64,000 nucleotides of DNA, from positions 1 to 64,000 of the forward strand of contig SNVD02009916.1 of assembly GCA_013180625.2 (NCBI GenBank), read 5' to 3'. Shown piece by piece: positions 44,403 through 55,848 of this stretch. Source of the DNA: Boswellia sacra. Taxonomy: Eukaryota > Streptophyta > Magnoliopsida > Sapindales > Burseraceae. The notes under the pieces are model-generated. The model made no database searches. It saw only the letters and a list, made by a program, of their open reading frames with translations, and was not told where the DNA came from. How positions within the stretch are numbered: the stretch's first letter is position 1; every line of letters starts with the position of its first letter. The position numbers were made by a program, and so were the translations under genes.

Positions 44403-45821
44403 ACGGGGTGATGGACGCAAGTTAATAACCAAAGCAGCTTTTTTTTTTCCTTGGTGATGTAAGGTATTTTTCTTACTTAAACATATTTTTGTTTTTGTTT
44501 TCTACAGATTGCCTTTTTTGTTGATGGGTTTATTGGCATTTTATGGATCGTAGATTGTTTTAGCAATTGAAGGTGCGTTTTTTAGTTCCATTCTAATCTA
44601 GTTCTTTAGTCTTTGTTTGGAATAATGGTAAAAGTTAAGGTTTTGCATGCTTGTGTTTGCTGGAATGCAGTTTTGTTTGGGAGTTGGTTTTTTGGACATA
44701 GCCTAATGGGCAGTCTGTTGGAAAAGCTGCAGAAGTCTTAGATGAATCCTTGGTTGATTTTCTACTAGATTCTGCAACTTTTTAAGGTATGTGATTTGTG
44801 CTGCTGCTATTATGAAGGTGTTATCATCATTACTTTCTCCAAACATGAACTTTTTAGCCAAGGATTATAATTTACTGTATTTTGCGGTAGGGGCTGATGG
44901 GTTGTTACTATTTGACTATTTTTTTGCAAATTCCCTTCCTTCCAGAGCCTCTGAAGACATGCTAAACAGGCTGGCATTTTCCCTGTCCCTGTCAACACTT
45001 CAAATTACTTACTTTCATCTATGATTTCTTTTCACGTCCACAACGGCTCTTTAGGGTTAGATAATACTGTTTTCTTGCTTTTGGCTGCAAATTGGGAGAA
45101 AAAGGAGGAGGATAAAATAGCTACTGAAAAATGACTTAGAATATGGGACCCTATGGCTCAGTACTATTAGAGTTTTTTGGATCTTGACCTTTCCTTTTCT
45201 CCACCTAGGATGTTTCTCTTGTATTCTCTACATGTATGTATGCCTCTTCAATGTCATTTTATATGGAAAAAAAAAAAAAAAACCTAGTCCTGTGACTTTT
45301 ATTTGTTAATTTTGTTGCTCAGAATTCCTTCTAGATCCAAATTGATATTCTTGTATATTCTTCATTTACTTTTTTTCTTATTTGATTTTATAATGTGTAC
45401 AGGGTCATTGCAAGTGAAGCCAAGTACTTAAGTTGAAGCTGCTTTGGGTCCTGCAGCAGATGCCGTCTTCTGATTGATATATATCCCAAGTTAACTCAAG
45501 TTTCCTAGAAGACCTACTACTGGTTTTGATGCCATAAATTGATATAGCAATTGTCAACTCTCTTTATTCTGGAAACCACCCCAAGGGTGGGTCGTGTGGA
45601 GCATAAACCTATACACAACACACACACACACATATATGATCGTATTACTGTAAGTAAATTGAGTAACTTAAATAATTAACTTAAGATGATTTTTTAATTT
45701 TCTTTATGTTTTCATGCCATATGTGGTTGGAGTAATTATTATATAAATTTGTTATTATTCCATTTGTAAGTAGAGTTATAAGATTATTGTAAGTTCACGT
45801 AAAGAAGTTGTGAGAGGAAAG
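44403..45821. other. Spacer downstream of the DRP2 remnant, no gene recognised
   Basis: About 1.4 kb. A short stretch at 44705-44765 (GQSVGKAAEVLDESLVDFLL when a frame change is allowed) looks coding-like but I cannot name it, and it is not DRP2. A (CA)n run is at 45618-45632. No element ends seen. Confidence 0.35.
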
Positions 45822-46007
45822 AGTAGTGCTAGACTTACAATATTCATATAACATATATCTTACAATATGACGTGACCGTCTATGGGACCAAAATTTATTG
45901 GAAAAGGAAAAAACAAAAAGGGATAAGAAAAATTATATATCTAATAGGATTTTATCACTTAGGCTATAACGTAATGTTGTATAGATGTTGTAAATCTAAC
46001 ATTATTG
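45822..46007. mobile_element. MITE with ~35-bp TIRs, copy 2
   Basis: The left arm GTAGTGCTAGACTTACAATA pairs with the inverse of the right arm TTGTAAATCTAACATTATT. Both arms and the ATATGACGTGAC-type interior resemble the MITE at 29201-29388, so the two copies belong to one family. Confidence 0.7.
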
Positions 46008-46383
46008 TGAGAAAAAATCAAGTATCAGTTGCAGACTAAGTGATTTGTGGCTCGATCAAAATTTAAATGCCTGGCAAAGTAAGCCATGCTCGCACGTTAC
46101 CAAAGATGTGTGGTTGCGCGGTTGAAGCTTATTAAGTTTACAAATCTCAACTCCTCTTCCAATCAATATCTTCTAACCTTAGATACACTTTTACTTCATT
46201 ATCTTCTAAAATCTTCTTTAAAATTGAAAAGAAATTTTTTTTTGGATGTAGACAACGATTGATCTACTAAATCTCAACTTTTGGTAATATATCTATGTAA
46301 AAAATCAAACTTTTGTTTTTTTTCAATTGAATTTTTTACTATATTTTATTTTATGTTTTATTGTTTTTTATTAAATAAGAAAT

Positions 46384-46942
46384 TTGGATTCTGTATTTGT
46401 GTTGCATAAATCAAAGGAGGGAGTTGAAAGGCCTATTTGTTGGATAATAAGTGAATATGTCTGTAGTATCTTTTGTTGGTCTCGACGAACGAAGCACCTT
46501 CGACCCATTCCACGAAGGAGCTTGCTAACAAAAATAGGAGTGCATGCTGAGCAAAAATCAGAAGAAGATGGTTATAGGCCAATTGAACAAGAGTGGCAGT
46601 TTGATCCACTTGAAATGACCCATGTTATAATGTTCTATGATCATAGAAATGACCCATTTTCTATGATGATAGGAGGCCAGCTTAGGCTTTGCGATATGAC
46701 CCATGTTACAATGTTCTAATATGATCCTTCATGTCTTCATTATTTAGAATTAGAAAAGAAAGAAGGGCAAGACTCAAAGCTGGATGCTTTTCCTGTGGCT
46801 TAAGAGCACACTCGTTCAAAGAGCTAGCAATGACTTTCTTCCTACCCGAAAATCGTTTGTCAATGCCTCGTCAATTCATTAATATTTATACAATTGAAAG
46901 CGTGACCACAAGACATAATTCAATTCATGTGTTGGACCTCTT
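46384..46942 (+). other. Open frames of unknown origin left of the copia element
   Basis: Two adjoining open frames (111 codons at 46384 and 104 codons at 46731) have a less AT-rich composition than the surroundings. A short duplicated phrase, ATGACCCATGTTA.AATGTTCTA, occurs at about 46615 and 46697. Neither translation matches a family I know. Together with 50203-50520, across the copia insertion, this resembles plant mitochondrial intergenic DNA in style (GCTTTCTTTCTT words). A nuclear copy of mitochondrial DNA is possible but unproven. Confidence 0.25.
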
Positions 46943-47478
46943 TGTTAGAAAATTAGTGAATGAAATTGATGTTAGAGGTCTTTCCAAATTCCTAAAGGTT
47001 ATAAGTCTTTTCAAATTTATAACTCATGTATTGAATAAAAGTTAATTTTGAGTTAATAAAATTGGTGTTTCAAATTCCACAAGTACCTTCGCCTATATAA
47101 AGAGATTCTACATCATTTGCTTAACACACCACAAGTTAGTTCTCTCTTTCCCTCTAGCTCGTTTATCTCTTACTTGATTGTGTTCATAGCTTTTAGTTCT
47201 AAAGTTTGTGATAGAGTTTAAGGGTTTCCAATTCGCTTAAGTAGAAGAGTAGTACTTCTCTTGCTATTAGTTGTTGTTGTATCCTAGGAGATAGACACCA
47301 ATAAAATTCTCAAGTACCAAGTGGAGAAGGCGAATCTGTTTTAAGGAAATCATGTGATACACGAGCCTCGACGGAGAATTTCTATTGCTAGAAATAGCTT
47401 CCAATTGGTAATTTATTTTCAAGTTAAATTAAATTATCTTTATATGTTATCCTTATATGTTGCATACATTATCTAACA
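46943..47478 (+). mobile_element. 5' LTR of a Ty1/copia element
   Basis: 536 bp from TGTTAGAAAATTAG to ATTATCTAACA, the partner of 49637-50197. A TATA-like CCTATATAAAGAG lies at about 47089. The 5-bp TSD CTCTT precedes it (46938-46942). Right-hand ends of both LTRs carry the expected TCTAACA. Confidence 0.9.
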
Positions 47479-47924
47479 AATTTGAAACAGATTCTTGCTT
47501 TATATAAGGTTTTTAAAAGTGACATGTTAGAATCTATATATATATATATAGTTTTATTTGTTTGAATATATAAATTGCTCTTGCCTTTATTTGTTGATAT
47601 ATATATTTGGTATGATATTTTGTGGAAGGTTTTTTATAGTTTGTTGGTGTCAACTAGATAGTAACTAAATAGAGAAGTTCTGTCTAAGGAGACTGGGTTT
47701 GAAGTGGAAGCAACTGTGATCCCTCCACGTTTTTCCTAAAAATTCCTTATAAAGAAATTCTGTCTAAGGAGGCTAGGTTTTAAGTGAGACCTATTTGTGA
47801 ACCCTTCAGTCTTTTTTGGGAATTATCTATTGAAAGTTATTAAGTTGTTCTCATAAACTATAGTTTGTTCAAGAAATTAAAAATCATTTGATTTTTTAAA
47901 TCCAGTTGTTATTGTTGAGATGGC

Positions 47925-48280
47925 TGATATTACAACCAGTTCTCAACAACCTAATGCGAATACTGCTTCAGTTGTATTTGTTTCGGTTCCTGTAACTATG
48001 GTGAAAAACCAGAGAAATTCAGTGGATTGAATTTCAAGAGGTGGTAGCAAAAGATGTTGTTTTACTTAACAACTCTAGGTCTACAAGGTTCATAACTGAG
48101 GATCCACCTAAACTCAATGAAGGAGAGCAAGATGTCCAAGTCATCAGTGTTGTTGAGGCTTGGAAGCATTCTGATCTCTTATGTCATAATTATGTCATGA
48201 ATGGCTTGACAGGCTCATTATACAATGTTTATATTGATAAAAAAAATCGGCTAAGGAATTATGAGAGTCTTTAGAGAATA
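47925..48280 (+). pseudogene. Copia gag N-terminal part, frameshifted
   Basis: It begins MADITTSSQQPNANTASV at about 47921. After a frame change near 47995 it continues as EKPEKFSGLNFKRWQQKM, then shifts again to TRFITEDPPKL, VEAWKHSDLLCHNYVMN and SLYNVY (frame 48041-48274). These are consecutive blocks of the copia UBN2-type Gag. It ends with the ELWESL-like block reduced to RNYESL and a stop, exactly where an inverted RT fragment begins. Confidence 0.8.
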
Positions 48281-48282
48281 AA

Positions 48283-48557
48283 GACACAAAATAACATACC
48301 CATTTTCAGTATCTTTGACATAGACACATTTGTCACACTCATTGATTTTAAACCCATTTGCAAGCATCACACTATCAAACTTTTCGTGCCATTGTTTTGG
48401 TGCTTACTTTAAGTCATACAAAGTCTTCATCAATTTGTAGACTTTCTTTTCTTGTCTAGGAGCAACAAACCCCTTAGGTTGTTCCATATAAATCTCTTCA
48501 TCTAAATCACCATTAAGAAAGGTTGTCCTCACATCAATTTGATGTAATTCCAATGAC
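48283..48557 (-). pseudogene. Inverted fragment of copia reverse transcriptase
   Basis: Read on the minus strand: [20 protein letters not shown], then IYMEQPKGFV, KKVYKLMKTLYDLK, a stop in place of the usual Gln, APKQWHEKFD, and KINECDKCVYVK. These are the RT finger/palm blocks starting at the Q.DV.TAFLNG catalytic motif. The LTRs, gag and RNase H of the same element are on the plus strand, so this segment is inverted within the element. The YVDD motif and the rest of RT are absent. Confidence 0.85.
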
Positions 48558-48559
48558 GA

Positions 48560-49005
48560 GAATAAATTCCACTAGATATCCCGCAATGTTAGAGGGATAC
48601 AACGATGCAAACTCAGTATCTAATATAAAAGACTCAAAGTCTACTAGTGGATATGTGTTCACATTAGCAAGGGCTGCTATATCATGGAAATCTTCTAAAC
48701 AAATGGTTATAGCCCGATCCACGATGGAATATGACTTTATAGCTTTAGATAAATGTGGTGAAGAGGCTGAATGGCTATGCATTTCTTAGAAGATATTCCA
48801 GATTGGCTTAAGCCTATGCCACCAATATGTATACATTGTGATAGTCAATCTGCTACACAGGCTTAGAATAACATGTATAATAGTAAGTGTAGACATATTC
48901 GTCATAGACATAATACCACTAGGCAACTACTCTCAACTGGAGTTATCACTATAGACTATATAAAGCCTAAAGATAATCTTACGGATCCGCTGACGAAAGG
49001 TTAAA
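48560..49005 (+). pseudogene. Copia RNase H domain, degenerate
   Basis: Plus-strand [56 protein letters not shown] and EEAEWL form the canonical copia RNase H start (Y.DA....D..S.SGY and ...WKS.KQ). After a TAG and frame changes come QSATQA-like, RHIRHRHNT and DNLTDPLTKG blocks, the last marking the end of the polyprotein at about 49000. It directly abuts the inverted RT piece. Confidence 0.85.
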
Positions 49006-49636
49006 TAGAGAGCTACTTAATAAGTCATCTAGAGAAATGGGACTGAAGCCCATGAAAGAATAAGTCAATACAAAGGAAACCCAACTTGGTTGGCTGAAGA
49101 TCTCAAGATCTAGGTTCAAAGGGACAACCTAATTGTAAAGACTTAGATAGATCATTATGGGGGGTAACCTCTTGTCCATTCCTATGATGAAAACAATGAT
49201 GCCCATAAGGATAAGGCTAAACATTGCTTTTAATGATTCTTATACATCAAAAATCCGAGCGGAGTAATACGGGTTACTCTTTGATAAGAAATCACCTATG
49301 TGAGAATGAAGTGGGGTCGCTTCTAAAAGAAATGTTTAGGGCTCAATCCTTGAAAAATTCTAGCAGAACCAGGGCGTGTTCATGGCCAAAACGAACATAA
49401 TAATGAGAACTGAAAATTCTAGAAAAGATTCCTGTGTGGAGTATAGTATCGTTTACATAAATGACAGAACAGTTCAAGGACATCATGTCCACTGATTTCT
49501 CAATAAAATAAATATGCTTTCACAAGGAACGGTTCAAAGGGTAACACCTACCGTCTTTTGCAGGTTTCGATTATTGAACTCTATTACTAGGTCAAATATT
49601 CGTTTGTTTTCAATTAATTTCATTCATGAGGGGAAT
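49006..49636 (+). other. 3' untranslated region and polypurine tract of the copia element
   Basis: About 630 bases of non-coding DNA after the polyprotein end. GAGGGGAAT at 49628-49636 immediately before the LTR is the polypurine tract. Confidence 0.65.
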
Positions 49637-50197
49637 TGTTGGAAAATTAGTGAATGAAATTGATGTTAAAAATCTTTACAAATTCTTATATGTTATAAGT
49701 CTTCTCAAATTCATAACTCATGTATTCAAAAATTTTCATTTATTGAATAAAAGTTAATTTTGAGTTAATAAAATTGGTGTTTCAAATCCATAAGTTACAA
49801 GTGCCTTAGCCTATATAAAGAGGTTTTACCTCATTTGTTCAACACACCACAAGTTAGCTCTCTTTTTCTCTCTGTCTTATTTATCTTTTACTTTATTGTG
49901 TTCTCAACGTCTAGTTCTAAAGTTCGTGATAGAGTTTAAGGTTTTGTAGTTCGCTTAAGTAGAAGAGTAATGTTTCTCTTACTACTAGTTGTCGTTGTAT
50001 CCTGAAAGATAGACGCTGATAAAATTTTCAAGCACCTAATGAAGAAGGCGAATCTGTTTTACGAAAATCGTGTGATACAAGAGCCTTAACAAATAATTTC
50101 TATTGCTAGAAAGAGCTTCCAGTTGGTGATTTTATTTTAAAGTTAAATTAAATTATTTTTATATGTTATCCTTATCTATTGTGTACATTTTCTAACA
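49637..50197 (+). mobile_element. 3' LTR of the Ty1/copia element
   Basis: 561 bp, TGTTGGAAAATTAG to TTTTCTAACA, followed by CTCTT (50198-50202), a perfect copy of the TSD at the left end. It contains a ~20-bp segment absent from the other LTR and many substitutions, so the insertion is fairly old. The whole element spans 46943-50197 (3.26 kb) and lacks protease, integrase and most RT. Confidence 0.9.
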
Positions 50198-50202
50198 CTC
50201 TT

Positions 50203-50812
50203 TACCTGCTTTCAATCTTCTTCCTTGCTCTAGCCCCCAAACCCATATCTTTTCTTTAGCCTCATCGGATGCTGATAAAGGATCTGCATTAGCTTTCTTT
50301 CTTCACAATTTAGCTTAAAGTATGCACGAGTTGACTATCCTCAATTTGAAAAGATACATTTGATAATCAATTCTTCAGGGGGATTTCTTTCTTATGCTTG
50401 CTTTCTTCCATCCTCCAGGGATGTTCGGTAGGTGTTCGGGATTTTGAGTGAAAGCTGAATTCCAAGTTTAATATCTGTCAAAGAAATGCTTTTAAAAAGC
50501 AGGGTCTGGAAAAACAACAACAACTACTTTGGTTACATAACTCTTATATTGTCTAATCTTAGTAATAAATTTAAGTGGATTTAAGGATATAATTACAAGA
50601 TAATGTTCTTAATTTGGTTACATAACTCTTAAACTCAACAAAGCCATTCTTAAACAATACATAATTACTAGTTTGTGGGTTGTTTCCGCAGGATTCTTTC
50701 AAATGGTGGGACACCCATTATCAAAAAATCTGGTTGATGCATTTACAACTTTAATATACCAAAATGTATAGTACATGCATGTATCATCAATTTTCCTAAA
50801 AAGAGGTCTGAG
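50203..50812. other. Continuation of pre-insertion DNA, no gene recognised
   Basis: This is the right flank of the copia insertion. To about 50520 it has the same C/T-biased style as 46384-46942; after that it is ordinary AT-rich DNA. Confidence 0.3.
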
Positions 50813-52110
50813 TGTAACACCCCGAATCTAGCACATGATATACACATGCCAAATGGGAATGCAACTAACTTTATTACTTAAAATGTCAAAGTACAAGATC
50901 TGAATAAGTTCTATACATCTAGGTATAAAATAAGATAGACTAATATAACTATTACTTACCTCTAATCTAGATCAAAGAACTCTACTTCTATCTGTTCTGA
51001 TGATCGTTAAATGCTAGAAAATAATCAAACAAAAAATATCATTAAATTTGACTCCAAAACTGTTCTAATGGTTGAATCCTAGAATCTGAACAGTTACGAC
51101 TACCGATTTTATCTCTAAATTCCTTATAATAATTACTCTAGAAATTTACAGATGTATAATAGACATGTATGTGCTATCCCATGAATTTTTCAATAGTCTT
51201 TTATCAAAAAAATATATTTTAATTAAATTAATTTTTCATATGCTAGAAAACTATCAAATCATGCAAATTAATAAGTTAGTTTACTTAGAGAATTTTTATA
51301 GAATTAAATACATGACAAAAAATCACAAAAAATTGTAAAATTATTATAAACATGTAAGTGAACTGCCGTGTAAAATTGCACAATTTTTAGAGATTAATTG
51401 TTGAGTAAATATGATTGATGAATTCAAATATGGCTTTTAAACAATTAAGTTTTTTAGCTTGTGAGACCAGTTTCAAAAATCATTTTAAAATAGTTTTATA
51501 AATGATTTTATTGTACACATAATTTATGATATCTAATTTCATATCTTAAAACTAAATGAAAAATATTAACTGTAAATATGTAAAATAATCATGGATTAAA
51601 GTTCATGGATCTTATCAAGTCTTCTAACCGAATCCCTATTTACAATATAGTAATCAAAATATCGCAATGTAAATAACAATCAATCACACCGATGTAATAT
51701 GTTTCAACGTATATAGAAGTTGATTACTAACGTAAATAAAATCTATACTCATTGTTGACATTCCTAAAGTACTAATAAATGGTATCTTAATGAAGCTTTT
51801 ACCTCCTATCAAATGTGAACCAAGTGGAGTTGTATTTTGGTCAATATTGCTCTCCTTTGCTATACTGTAAAAAGATCCTTCAATACACAATAAGCATAAA
51901 ATCTAACTTAGAGATATTTTGTCTAATCATTAATTCAATCTAACAAAGTTAGACTTCTTACTTACCATAACTTGAAACATTACACAAATCGAGCTACCTT
52001 TAGAGCCGCTCGTAAATGTTCAATGCCCTAGTCGAATGTAAACGCAAATGGTGTTATGTGCTTTCCTGTCGATGGCTTGATTTATATACACTAGCCCTGG
52101 TTGGAAACAA
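50813..52110 (-). mobile_element. Possible minus-strand LTR remnant
   Basis: The plus strand starts TGTAACACCCCGAATC, the inverse of a ...GGGGTGTTACA LTR end common in plant gypsy elements. On the minus strand a TATA-like GTATATAAATC lies at about 52082. The far end, a TSD and a primer site were not found, so this is a weak call. Confidence 0.3.
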
Positions 52111-52524
52111 GTTTAAGAGTAATCCTGATAGGAAATAAATAAAATTGTTAACCTGATTGGAAACAATATATTTCCTCTACCCTTGCTACTCTTAATTAAC
52201 ATAAGTAACATGATACCCTCTTGTAATAAAGTTTGGATATTACACAAGTCTTGACAATACTTTGTTTTCTTCGCCATTTTTTTATTGAAAGTTATCACAA
52301 GAGTCATTATTGCTTGCCCTAGATAGAGCTGCCTCGGAATAGAACCATCATATAGTTGCATTTATGTTTTTTGTTTGGATCTTTAGCATTACGACAATCA
52401 TTTGGTCAAGCCAATGAGCGCTTGGATGGCATATTATTAGGACTCGTCATCTAGGTCCATTAATTGGGTCCCACATTGATCACCTATCATGCTTATATAA
52501 ACTTTCTTAATCCTCACTCAAAGT

Positions 52525-52737
52525 ATGCACATCGCTTTAACCTTATTATCGTTTTTGCATTCTATTACTTTTGAGAGCCTTTCTTTGGAAAGCTCATTTA
52601 GAGAATTTCAATATGCCAAAGATTTGTTTGAGCTTCAAAGGGTTCTTGTTGGCACTACCACCAACGCACCTAATCATTTTCTATGTTTTTTAGGACCCCG
52701 ACTTGGCAATTTGACTAGGCATCAATGCACTTTTTAG
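52525..52737 (+). CDS. Hypothetical 70-aa protein with signal-peptide-like start
   Basis: The frame MHIALTLLSFLHSITFESLS begins with a hydrophobic stretch like a secretory signal. It lies about 30 bases downstream of a good TATA-like GCTTATATAAAC (52491-52502). The remainder is unremarkable, with two Cys residues. I know no matching family. It could be a small secreted peptide, the first exon of something larger, or chance. Confidence is low because 70 codons is near background for this window. Confidence 0.2.
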   Translation: MHIALTLLSFLHSITFESLSLESSFREFQYAKDLFELQRVLVGTTTNAPNHFLCFLGPRLGNLTRHQCTF

Positions 52738-54220
52738 CAGCCCGTAAATCGTGCATCAACATTTAGGATGAAGGAGAGATTTATAGAACTTCATAGGAGT
52801 TATCTAGGCAATGTTGTTGTTGTTGTTGTTGTTGTTATATATTTAATTAATAGAGTTTCATTTAATTAAGATTGAATTAAGTAAAATTCTTGGCTAATCA
52901 TGATAGTTATTATAGAGGCTGCTAGCTTTTATTAAGAAAATACATAATAATGGGAACATTTAAATGGATTTGATTGTTTATGTTTTACGTTTTAGACTTT
53001 AATAGTTAGAAAGTCCCTTTTAGGGCAAATAAATAATGTATTATTACTATCCTTAATAACTTAGCTTGCTTTCCATACACACAGGTGTGCGTGTGTGTGT
53101 GGACACATATATACACATATTTTAGTTCTCGAGTATGTCTGAGAAATTGTATAAACGAGACGAGTAGGTATCTATCTGCGCTAGATAAAACCTGAGAAGA
53201 CAAGAAAAATGTTAGAGGCCAAGGGAAAGCTCAAACATCACACTTAAGGGCCCTTAGGGTGATTGATGTTTTTGCTCAAGAGGGAGGTTGTGTTTCTCAT
53301 TTTTCAATGTGAGGCACACTTATTTTTCACACGAAACCAAAATCCCCTTTATATATGTCCTCTTTATTTTCTCTAATATTGTCTAATGAATTAGGTCCAT
53401 TAGGGCTTTATATCATATAAACCCTAACTGGGCTTTTTAGGCTTTTAAGGTCCAACTCAAGTGTACATCTTATTTAATTAAACCAATTATTTAATTAATA
53501 TGTTATTTAATTAATGATATTAATTAAACAATATGCCTATTAACTAGTCCACTAATTATTTGTTTAATTTAATACATAGACTTTATTCTCTAAAAACCCA
53601 GTTAAATTAAATATTCAATTTCTCAAGTCTATGCCCTATTCAAACAATTTTAATTAGCTACCCAGGGGACCTAAAATAGATATATTTAATTATAAGCTCT
53701 AATAGATTTGACATACTACTTTATTATCTCATATTCAAACAATCCCACTATAGGTTCAAAGTTGTACTCTTAAATTAAATACTCATTGCAAAAAGCTTAA
53801 TAATGTAATCTAATTAAATTATTTCTTTAAGCCCTATCAAATGAGCAATAGGTTTACATAACTACCCCCAATAGAATACCAATAATTGGAGCTAAGTATA
53901 ACTTATTGTTTTATACCTCCAATTATATCTTGATCCATTGATACTAGTTTTACACTATTTAAATGATTTAACATTTATTAAAATAAATATTAGTTTAATG
54001 AACCCTCTTCATTTAATAGTTGGCCAAGATTCTATCATCTAAAACCTCATAAAACCATCAAGGTGGTATTCTACAATCCTTTCAATATCATGAAGTCCGT
54101 ACCAATGCTATATTGTCTACCAGCATTCAAATATTACAATCCCAACTACCTAAGGTTTTGAGATTTCTCTTTAAGATTTCACATTTTATTCTAATAAAAA
54201 AGCATAGCATGTATACTAGA
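52738..54220. other. AT-rich region, unclassified repeat-like sequence
   Basis: A (GTT)n run lies at 52809-52836 and a (GT)n run at 53083-53101. From about 53209 (TGTTAGAGGCC) the sequence has the look of a non-coding LTR or element arm (TTAATTAAAT blocks, ATAAACCCTAACTGGGC), but no partner copy or ends could be paired. No gene. Confidence 0.3.
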
Positions 54221-54794
54221 GATACTGTAGAATCCCAAATATAAATATATATATATATATATATAAATATATATATATATATTATAAATTTTAGAAAATA
54301 TAACTAAGGGTATTTGAGTAATTCTATGAGAATTGGGTTGGATAATAGAAGTGGGCTTATGTTGGAATTGGTAAGGTAGAATTGGGCTTGAATTTGAATT
54401 TAGTGGACCTAAGCCCATAAACCAAGGCCTTGTATATAAATAAGGGAGGATTTTTCTGGAAAAGGAGAGATTTTTCTTTCATTTTGGGGATAGAAGAGAG
54501 GGGAGTTGACGGCAAAAGAAAGAGGAAGAGAAGAAGAAGAAGAAGAAGAAGAAGAAGAAGAGAAGGAAGAAAGAAAGGAAAAATTTCAAAAAGGTGTATA
54601 AGCTTGGAATACAGGTAGAAGATTCTAACACTATACTTACTTCATGTTATGTGTTTTACAGTTGAATTGATATTGTTATTATGTATGTGACATGTTTTGA
54701 CTTGAATTCTTGGTTGCTTGGATGATGAATTATGAGTGAAGTTACTTATTGCAAATTATTTGTTGTGATTGCATGAAGAATTATGTGTGAGTAA

Positions 54795-55000
54795 CAGTGT
54801 CGAGTGAACAGTATTTTTGGTGAACAGTATCGAGTGAACAGTATTTTCGGTGAACATTATCGAGGAACAGTGTCGAGTGAACAGTATCGAGAAACGGTGT
54901 CGAGTAAACAGTGTTTATCGAGAAACAGTGTCAAGTGAACAGTATTTTTTAGTGAACAATGTCGAGTAACAGTGTTGAGTAAACAGTGTCGAGTGTCGAG
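54795..55000. repeat. Clustered GAACAGT.TCGAG short repeats
   Basis: About a dozen imperfect copies of the 10-14 bp word (GTGAACAGTATCGA, GAAACAGTGTCGAG and so on) at irregular spacing in the LTR upstream of the 66-bp array. Single related words occur in the LTR at 42-2518. Confidence 0.8.
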
Positions 55001-55123
55001 CAAAATTTCAAAACCACCCCAAATCGACTGAATACTTCCCAAAAAGTCCTAGATTTTGCATAAAAATCATAATTTCTTGAGATTTATCATAGTGATGATA
55101 TTGAAAGGCTATTAATCTACGCA

Positions 55124-55848
55124 TTGGACCTTGGATGGGTCGTTTGTATATGGATCCAAGGAGAATGCGGATATGATATTCTAAGTGTTGGACCTTGGGT
55201 GAACCGTTCTGTATACGGACCCAAGGGGAACACGAATATAATGATATGAGGTGTTGGACCTTGGGTGGACCGTTCTGTATACGGACCCAAGGGGAGCACG
55301 AATATATTGATATGAGGTGTTGGACCTTGGGTGGACCGTTCTGTATACGGACCCAAGGGGAACACGAATATTTTGATATGAGATGTTGGAACTTGGATGG
55401 ACCGTTCTGTATACGGACCCAAGGGGAATACGAATATTTCGATATGATGTGTTGGACCTTGGGTGGACCGTTCTGTATACGGACCCAAGGGGAACACGAA
55501 TATTTCGATATGATGTGTTGGACCTTGGGTGGACTGTTCTGTATACGGACCCAAGGGAAACACGAATATTTCGATATGATGTGTTGGACCTTGGGTAGAC
55601 CGTTCTGTATAGGGACCCAAGGGGAACACGAATATTTCGATATGATGTGTTGGACCTTGGGTGGACCGTTCTGTATACGGACCCAAGGGGAACACGAATA
55701 TTTCGATATGATGTGTTGGACCTTGGGTGGACCGTTCTGTATACGGACCCAAGGGGAACACGAATATTTCGATATGATGTGTTTGACCTTGGATAGGCCG
55801 TTCTGTATACGGATCCAAAGGGAATACGAACATAAATTTCATATGTGA
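55124..55848. repeat. 66-bp minisatellite of eleven units inside the solo LTR
   Basis: Units start TTGGACCTTGG at 55124, 55188 and then every 66 bases to 55782. Each central unit contains CCTTGGGT, then CCGT, a short TTCTGTAT loop, then ACGG and ACCCAAGG, which pair as a hairpin with a small bulge. As 66 is divisible by three and the unit lacks stops in several frames, long open frames appear on both strands (217 codons plus, 241 codons minus, 22 residues per unit). They are a by-product of the repeat, with no start context or family match. The outer units are the most diverged and the inner ones nearly identical, suggesting recent unequal exchange. Confidence 0.92.

Noticed and set aside
54430..54618. 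62-codon Lys/Arg/Glu-rich frame
   Set aside because: It encodes the (GAA)n leader of the solo LTR; low-complexity composition explains it.
55117..55842. 241-codon minus-strand and 217-codon plus-strand frames as real repetitive proteins
   Set aside because: Both come from a 66-bp repeat without stops inside an LTR. They overlap completely on opposite strands and lack start context and domain similarity.
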